Of a stretch of DNA of 64,000 nt, positions 59,502 through 64,000 are shown piece by piece. This DNA comes from 3-1-20CM-4-69-9 sp963833655 (GTDB lineage Bacteria; Actinomycetota; Thermoleophilia; Gaiellales; Gaiellaceae). The translations under genes and the position numbers were made by a program. The notes beneath the pieces are model-generated. The model was not told the DNA's origin and searched no databases. It saw only the letters and a program-made list of their open reading frames with translations. The stretch spans positions 310,001 through 374,000 of the forward strand of contig CAWHYL010000007.1 of NCBI GenBank assembly GCA_963833655.1, read 5' to 3'. Position 1 is the first letter of the stretch. Each line of letters starts with the position of its first letter.

Positions 59502-60421
59502 TACCGCAAGGAGTCGAGCGCGGCGACGTCCTCGGCGGACGGCTCCCACTCGCCGGCGGCGGCGTTCGCGCGCACTTGCTCGGGCTTCGTCGCACCGGAG
59601 ATGACCGACGGGACGGCCGGCTGCGCGAGCAGGCCGCCGATCGCGACCTCGAGCAGCGTGACGTCGCGCTCGCCGGCGTAGGCCTCGAGCGCCTCGATGC
59701 GATCGAACGTCTCGTCCGTGAAAACCTCGTCGCGGCCCGCGAGCCGCGCGCCCTCGGGGCGAGGCTGCCCGCGCTCGTACTTGCCGGTCAGCAGGCCACT
59801 CGCGAGCGGGAAGTACGGCAGCACGCCGAGGCCGAGCCGCTCGCAGACCGGCAGCAGGTCCCGCTCCGGGTCGCGATGGAGTAGCGAGTAGCGGTTCTGC
59901 GCGGACACCGGTCGCGCCCACGCGTGCTCGCGCGCGAGGGCGTCGACCTCTTCGACCTGCGCCGCCGTCAGATTCGAGTGGCCGACGTAGCGCACCTTGC
60001 CCTCGCGGACGAGCTCGTCGAGCGCGCCGAACGTCTCGGCGAGCGGCGTGACCTTGTCGGGCGTGTGGTACTGGTAGAGATCGACCCGGTCGGTGCGCAG
60101 CCGCTGCAGCGACGCATCGACGGCCTTGCGGATGTACTCGCGCGAGCCGCGCGCCCGCGTGCCATCGCCCATGTCGCCGCCGAACTTGGTCGCGACGACG
60201 ACCCCGTCGCGCCGTCTCTCGAGCACCTCGCCGAGGAACGACTCGCTGCCGCCTTTGTTGCCGTAGATGTCGGCCGTGTCGAGCAGCGTGATGCCGGCAT
60301 CGAGCGCGGCGTCGACCACGGCGCGCGTCCCTTCGAGGTCGACGCGGCCGCCGAAGTTGTTGCAGCCGAGGCCGACGACGGAGACTTCGGGGCCTTCGCT
60401 GCCGAGGCGGCGCGTACGCAT
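59501..60421 (-). CDS. Aldo/keto reductase
   Basis: A 306-residue TIM-barrel oxidoreductase. LGLGCNNFGGRVD, then LLDTADIYGNKGGSESFLGE (Asp and Tyr of the catalytic tetrad), VVVATKFGGDMGD (Lys), VDLYQYHTPDKVTP (His), VRYVGHSNLTAAQVEEV and SVISGATKPEQVRANAAAGE (NADP binding). Leads the leftward unit AKR-ATP-grasp-deacetylase, so it may reduce a sugar or aldehyde in the same pathway (inference). ATG 60421 has a TACCAT box about eight bases upstream. Confidence 0.88.
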   Translation of the reverse strand: MRTRRLGSEGPEVSVVGLGCNNFGGRVDLEGTRAVVDAALDAGITLLDTADIYGNKGGSESFLGEVLERRRDGVVVATKFGGDMGDGTRARGSREYIRKAVDASLQRLRTDRVDLYQYHTPDKVTPLAETFGALDELVREGKVRYVGHSNLTAAQVEEVDALAREHAWARPVSAQNRYSLLHRDPERDLLPVCERLGLGVLPYFPLASGLLTGKYERGQPRPEGARLAGRDEVFTDETFDRIEALEAYAGERDVTLLEVAIGGLLAQPAVPSVISGATKPEQVRANAAAGEWEPSAEDVAALDSLR

Positions 60422-60446
60422 AGCGCTGGATGGTAAGCCTTCAAGG

Positions 60447-61391
60447 GTGCGCTACCGCCGGCTGGGGAGCAGCGACCTGCAGGTGTCCGAGATCAGCCTC
60501 GGGTCCTGGCTGACGTACGGCGGCGGCGTCGAGCGCGCGCAGGCCGAGGCGTGTGTCGCCAAGGCGTTCGAGCTCGGGATCAACTTCATCGACACGGCGA
60601 ACGTCTACGCGCGTGGCGCAGCCGAGTCGTTCCTCGGCGAGGTGCTCGTCGGCCGTCCGCGCGACTCCTACGTCCTCGGCACGAAGCTGTTCTGGCCGAT
60701 GAACGGCGACCGGGGCCTGTCGCGGGAACAGGTCTTCAAGCAGCTCGACCTGTCGTTGCTGCGCCTGAAGACGGAGTACGTGGATCTGTACCAGTGCCAC
60801 CGCTACGACTGGGACACCCCGCTCGAAGAGACAATGGACGCGCTGACTGAGGTCGTCCGGCAGGGGAAGGTGCGCTGGCTCGGCTTCAGCGAGTGGCCGC
60901 CAGACCGCATCCAAGCGGCGCTCGAGCTGACGGATGTGGAGAAGTTCGTGTCGAGCCAGCCGCAGTACTCGATCCTGTGGCGCGAGCCCGAACGCGAGGT
61001 CTTCCCGCTCTGCTCGGCGAACGGGATCTCGCAGATCGTGTGGTCGCCGCTCGCGCAGGGCGCGCTGACGGGGAAGTACAAGCCGGGCGAGGCGCCGCCG
61101 GCGGGAACGCGCGCGGCCTCGCACGACATGGGCTGGGCGATGGATCGCTTCCGGGACGACGACGTGCTCTCGGCAGTGCAGGAGCTCGTGCCGATCGCCG
61201 ACGACCTCGGCGTCAGCATGGCTCAGCTCGCGCTCGCATGGGTGCTCCGGCGGGACGAGGTCGCGTCCGCGATCATCGGCGCGAGCCGAGCGGAGCAGGT
61301 CGAGGAGAACGCGGCCGCGTCGGGAGTCGAGCTCGACGACGCGACGCTGCAGGCGATCGACGACGCCGTCGCGCCCGTCGTCGCCGTCTAG
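60447..61391 (+). CDS. Aldo/keto reductase, Kv-beta-like subgroup
   Basis: A 314-residue protein. YRRLGSSDLQVSEISLGSWL, FIDTANVYARGAAESFLGEV (Asp, Tyr), YVLGTKLFWPMNGDRGLSRE (Lys), VDLYQCHRYDWDTPLEETM (His) and SSQPQYSILWREPEREVFPL are those of the voltage-channel beta-subunit-like AKR group. IIGASRAEQVEENAAASGVE binds NADP. It is divergent from the other AKR gene with a 25-base gap; the two are different subgroups and not a recent duplication. Its role is probably general aldehyde reduction and need not belong to glycan synthesis. Confidence 0.88.
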   Translation: MRYRRLGSSDLQVSEISLGSWLTYGGGVERAQAEACVAKAFELGINFIDTANVYARGAAESFLGEVLVGRPRDSYVLGTKLFWPMNGDRGLSREQVFKQLDLSLLRLKTEYVDLYQCHRYDWDTPLEETMDALTEVVRQGKVRWLGFSEWPPDRIQAALELTDVEKFVSSQPQYSILWREPEREVFPLCSANGISQIVWSPLAQGALTGKYKPGEAPPAGTRAASHDMGWAMDRFRDDDVLSAVQELVPIADDLGVSMAQLALAWVLRRDEVASAIIGASRAEQVEENAAASGVELDDATLQAIDDAVAPVVAV

Positions 61392-61431
61392 GCCGTCGAC
61401 CAGCGCAAAGCGATCCTGTCTGAGACGGGGC

Positions 61432-62070
61432 CTACGCGACCACGACGCGGTACACCTCGAAGACCTCCGCGAACTCGCGGTTCACGTTGATCCCGTGCGT
61501 GCGCGCGACATTGCGGATGTACTCGGGATCGCTGTAGCGCCGGTGCTGCTGCGACTCGTATTTCCCGAGCGCGGCGACCTTCTTCTCGACATGTGCGGCC
61601 TCGAGCGAGACGTACGCCTGGTAGGCGAAGTCGAAGTTGTTCCAGGGAATCTCGTAGCCGAGGATCGTCGTCCGCTTGAAGGCGCGCAGCCCCTCCGCCG
61701 CGATGACCTGGTGGTCCTGGTGGATGTCGTGCACCGTCGGCTGGAAGACGGCGTCGGGACGCCACTCTTCCCACAAAGCGACGAGCAGCTCGAGGATGTC
61801 CTGACGGTGCTCGGGGAAGGTCCGCACGTCGAAGTCGTGCACCGTCAGGTTCTCCGGCGCGATCCCCAGCTCGGCCGTCGCCTCGCGCACCTCGCGCGCA
61901 AGCGTGTCCGGCGCGAAGCCCGGCGGGAGCGACCGCGTCGCGATCGAGAACGCGACGTAGCGAACCTCGGCACCGCTCTCGACGAGCCGCGCCATCGTCC
62001 CGCCGGCGCCGAACTCGCCGTCGTCGGTGTGCGGTGCGAGCACGAGCACTCGCTGCCAGGCGCCGATCAC
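61432..62070 (-). CDS. PIG-L/LmbE-family deacetylase
   Basis: A 212-residue protein. VLVLAPHTDDGEFGAGGTMA carries the zinc-binding motif (family consensus AHPDDE; here PHTDDGE), and TVHDIHQDHQVIAAEGLRAF carries H-x-x-D-H. FGYE-like ILGYEIPWNNFDFAYQAYVS is typical of the bacterial sugar subgroup. It removes an acetyl group from an N-acetylated sugar or related small molecule. GTG 62070 begins right before the first strand. It is divergent from the ligase-like gene at 62110 and convergent with the AKR gene with a 40-base gap. Confidence 0.87.
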   Translation of the reverse strand: MIGAWQRVLVLAPHTDDGEFGAGGTMARLVESGAEVRYVAFSIATRSLPPGFAPDTLAREVREATAELGIAPENLTVHDFDVRTFPEHRQDILELLVALWEEWRPDAVFQPTVHDIHQDHQVIAAEGLRAFKRTTILGYEIPWNNFDFAYQAYVSLEAAHVEKKVAALGKYESQQHRRYSDPEYIRNVARTHGINVNREFAEVFEVYRVVVA

Positions 62071-62109
62071 GCGGCGTTTCCTATCACGCCTCCGTAGTCT
62101 TGGCCTCTC

Positions 62110-63687
62110 ATGCCCGTGCCCCACGGCGACTTGGCTCAGCTGGCGGCTGTCGTCGGCGCCGGAGGCGCCGCGACGCTGCTGCTTGCCCGTACGCGGGTCG
62201 AGCTGCTGGCCGGGCTCGCCGTTGCCGTCGTCGGCGAGGCGCTCCTTGCGGTGGCGCTGATTCCCGGCCACGACCTCAAGCGTTTCGTCACGCCGGCTTC
62301 GCATCTCGGCGGGCTGATCTTCGGCGTGCTCGTGATCGTCGCGATCGCCTGGGCGTTCGTGCGCTGGCCGGTCGTCGTCCCGGTGGCGCTGCTCGCCGCG
62401 TCGCCGTTCCGGATCACGACCGCGGTCGGGGCGCAGAAGGCATACCTGCTCGACCCGCTCTACGTCGTGCTCGCGGCCGCGGTGCTCGCGCTCGTCGTCC
62501 GCGTCCTGCGCGGGCACGCCGACCGGGCGCTGCCGCGGCTGATCGCGATTCCGGCGGCAGCGTTCGTGTTCTACACGGGCCTGTCGCTCCTTTGGACGCA
62601 CGACCTGCGTGCGGGGAGCATCGAGCTGCTCTTCTTCCTCTTCCCCTTCTCCGCCCTCGTCGTCGTCGTCGTGCGTTCCCCGTATCGCGCGTGGCACCCG
62701 CGCGCGCTCGCGGTCACGCTCGTGGCGCTGGCGACGCTCTTCGCCGCCGTTGCGCTCTTCCAGCGCGTCACGCACGGCCACCTGCTCGCGAGCGACGTCG
62801 AGCGGGCGAACGCGTACACGTCGTACTTCCGCGTCACGTCGCTGTTCAAGGACCCGAGCGTCTTCGGCCGGAACGTCGTGATCGCGATCGGCGTCCTGCT
62901 CGTCGCGATGTGGCTGGCGCGCGTCCGCTTCTGGGTCGCCGCCGCGCTGATCGCCTTCCTCTTCCTCGGCATGCTCCCGGCGTACTCGCAGTCGAGCTAC
63001 GCGGCGCTGTTTGCCGTCACCGTCGCCGTCTCGTACGTCGTCGGCGGTCCTCTCCTCCGCCGCGTGCTGGTCGTCGGCGCCGTCGTGACCGTCCTCGCGG
63101 GAGCGGCGTTCGTCGCCGCGACCGCAGTGAGCGACTCCGCCCGGCAGGCGACAAGCGGGCGCACCCGGCTTGCGCGGGTGACCTGGATCGCGTTCGAGCA
63201 CCATCCCGTGGTCGGCGTCGGCGTCGGCGGGCAGCCGCAGGCGAGCAGGGAGGAGGCGAAGACGCAGCTCTCTGCCAAACGCGACAAATCGCACACGACG
63301 CCACTGACGGTCGCCGCGGAGCTCGGGATCATCGGCTTCCTCATCTACGTCGCCGTGATGGCCGCGACGGCGCGCTTGCTCTACCTCGTGACACAGCGCG
63401 ACCGCGCGCTCGGCCTTGGCGCGGCGTCCGTGTTCTTTGCGCTGTTCGTGCACTCGCTCTTCTACGCGGGCTTCTTCGAGGACCCGGTGGCGTGGGGCGT
63501 GATCGGGGTCGCCGCGTGGGCTTTGGCCGTCATGACGGCTGGCGCCGCTGGCACACTTGCCACCGCCGGGTGCGTCGATGGATCCTCCTCAGCCTCGCAG
63601 TCCTCGGGCTCCTCGTCGCCGGTGCCGGCGTCGCCGTCTACCTCAAAGCCCGTGAGCGCCCCTCGGGAAAGCTCGACACCCAGCTGA
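62110..63687 (+). CDS. O-antigen ligase/polymerase-like membrane protein
   Basis: A 525-residue protein with about twelve helices. TSLFKDPSVFGRNVVIAIGV (before a helix), LPAYSQSSYAALFAVTVAVS (SQSS in place of SRSG), HPVVGVGVGGQPQASREEAK and KSHTTPLTVAAELGIIGFLI (H-T/N-x-x-L) are the Wzy_C family signatures. It is the second such protein in the window. The ending after AVMTAGAAG is a Ser/Pro-rich stretch that overlaps the next gene's first 118 bases in another frame, which suggests that the natural stop was lost or a base is miscalled near 63550. Confidence 0.82.
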   Translation: MPVPHGDLAQLAAVVGAGGAATLLLARTRVELLAGLAVAVVGEALLAVALIPGHDLKRFVTPASHLGGLIFGVLVIVAIAWAFVRWPVVVPVALLAASPFRITTAVGAQKAYLLDPLYVVLAAAVLALVVRVLRGHADRALPRLIAIPAAAFVFYTGLSLLWTHDLRAGSIELLFFLFPFSALVVVVVRSPYRAWHPRALAVTLVALATLFAAVALFQRVTHGHLLASDVERANAYTSYFRVTSLFKDPSVFGRNVVIAIGVLLVAMWLARVRFWVAAALIAFLFLGMLPAYSQSSYAALFAVTVAVSYVVGGPLLRRVLVVGAVVTVLAGAAFVAATAVSDSARQATSGRTRLARVTWIAFEHHPVVGVGVGGQPQASREEAKTQLSAKRDKSHTTPLTVAAELGIIGFLIYVAVMAATARLLYLVTQRDRALGLGAASVFFALFVHSLFYAGFFEDPVAWGVIGVAAWALAVMTAGAAGTLATAGCVDGSSSASQSSGSSSPVPASPSTSKPVSAPRESSTPS

Positions 63688-64000
63688 AGGGCGTCTCCGA
63701 GGGCACCGCCGACACGCGCGCGATCACGGCGCCGAAGCGACACAAGGGTCTCCACCTCGTCGACGACAAGCGCTGCTGGCGCGAGTTCGGCGGAAGCCCG
63801 CAGCGGACGCTTTCGCGACCGGCGATCGACATCGGCCTGCCGTACCGGCGCTTCTGGTCGGTCGGGCTCGGCAGCTACATCGAGTATCCGCCGAGCTACT
63901 GCGGGGGGATCCTCTACGTGAATACGTTCGGCGGGAAGACCGTCGCGCTCAACTCGCACAACGGCCACAGGATCTGGCAGGTACAGGGAGGGCGGAAGCC
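63570..64000 (+). CDS. Membrane-anchored PQQ-like beta-propeller protein, 3' end beyond the window
   Basis: From GTG 63570 an open frame of 143 codons runs off the window. Residues 3-24 (RWILLSLAVLGLLVAGAGVA) form a signal anchor. The exported part has CWREFGGSPQRT, FWSVGLGSYIEYPPSYCGGI, LYVNTFGGKTVALNSHNGHR and IWQ. The W-x-x-x-G-x-P and G-x-x-x-A-L(N/D)-x-x-x-G-x-x-x-W patterns belong to PQQ-type propeller repeats. Probably a periplasmic or surface scaffold linked to glycan export. It starts inside the end of the ligase-like ORF. Confidence 0.7.
   Translation, partial: MRRWILLSLAVLGLLVAGAGVAVYLKARERPSGKLDTQLKGVSEGTADTRAITAPKRHKGLHLVDDKRCWREFGGSPQRTLSRPAIDIGLPYRRFWSVGLGSYIEYPPSYCGGILYVNTFGGKTVALNSHNGHRIWQVQGGRK

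Noticed and set aside
59501..61391. The two aldo/keto reductase genes as a recent inverted duplication
   Set aside because: The motifs around the catalytic residues differ and they belong to different AKR subgroups; only the general fold is shared.

Overview
The window is a surface-polysaccharide (capsule, exopolysaccharide or cell-wall glycan) biosynthesis and export region from a bacterium with very G+C-rich DNA. Several things point to a deep-branching actinobacterium of the Thermoleophilia/Gaiellales type, although no ribosomal or other marker gene is present to prove it: strong G/C bias at third codon positions, heavy use of GTG starts, almost no Shine-Dalgarno sequences, TAnnnT -10 boxes placed 6-7 bases before start codons (leaderless mRNAs), and the protein families present. 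I see no tRNA, rRNA, CRISPR array, transposase or attachment site, and no gene-free stretch longer than about 180 bases.

Layout. 1-2155 (minus): a truncated family 2 glycosyltransferase and a Wzm/Wzt-type ABC exporter pair disrupted by four or five single-base frameshifts. 2224-5571 (plus): a flippase fused to a GT-C-like membrane protein. 5551-16203: small divergent and convergent units of glycosyltransferases, methyltransferases, a UDP-GlcNAc 2-epimerase-like enzyme, a secreted Ig-like repeat protein and a methyltransferase-DUF1232 fusion. 24838-16028 (minus): a tightly coupled seven-gene operon of aldehyde dehydrogenase, ketopantoate-reductase-like enzyme, CMP-sugar synthetase, sugar-acid dehydratase-like enolase-superfamily enzyme, transketolase, GT-B transferase and GT-C membrane protein. 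24861-30491 (plus): a four-gene cassette built from two tandem duplications. 47402-30445 (minus): a 17 kb chain of nucleotide-sugar enzymes (4,6-dehydratase-like SDR, ATP-grasp, ArnB-like aminotransferase, 4-epimerase, GMD-like SDR), glycosyltransferases, a polymerase/ligase, and a NeuB + KdsC-like phosphatase + SDR module. 47475-64000: a lone receiver-domain protein, a GtrB/ArnC-like transferase, two MFS exporters each with a TetR regulator, a second flippase, two ATP-grasp proteins, a polysaccharide deacetylase, two aldo/keto reductases, a PIG-L deacetylase, a second O-antigen-ligase-like protein and the start of a PQQ-propeller-like exported protein.

How it works together (inference). The sugar enzymes would make CMP-activated ulosonic acids and amino- or deoxy-sugars. 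The many GT2/GT4 enzymes assemble repeat units on a lipid carrier, two Wzx-like proteins flip them, and two Wzy/WaaL-like proteins polymerise or ligate them. The ABC exporter appears broken or mis-sequenced. Adjacent genes are linked almost throughout by 1-4 base stop/start overlaps, so translation is probably coupled along whole operons.

Most promising novelty: the 24838-16028 operon, which looks like a route to a CMP-activated 3-deoxy-2-keto sugar acid by aldose oxidation and dehydration rather than by the usual PEP condensation. Next come the NeuB/KdsC KDN-like module and the domain fusions.
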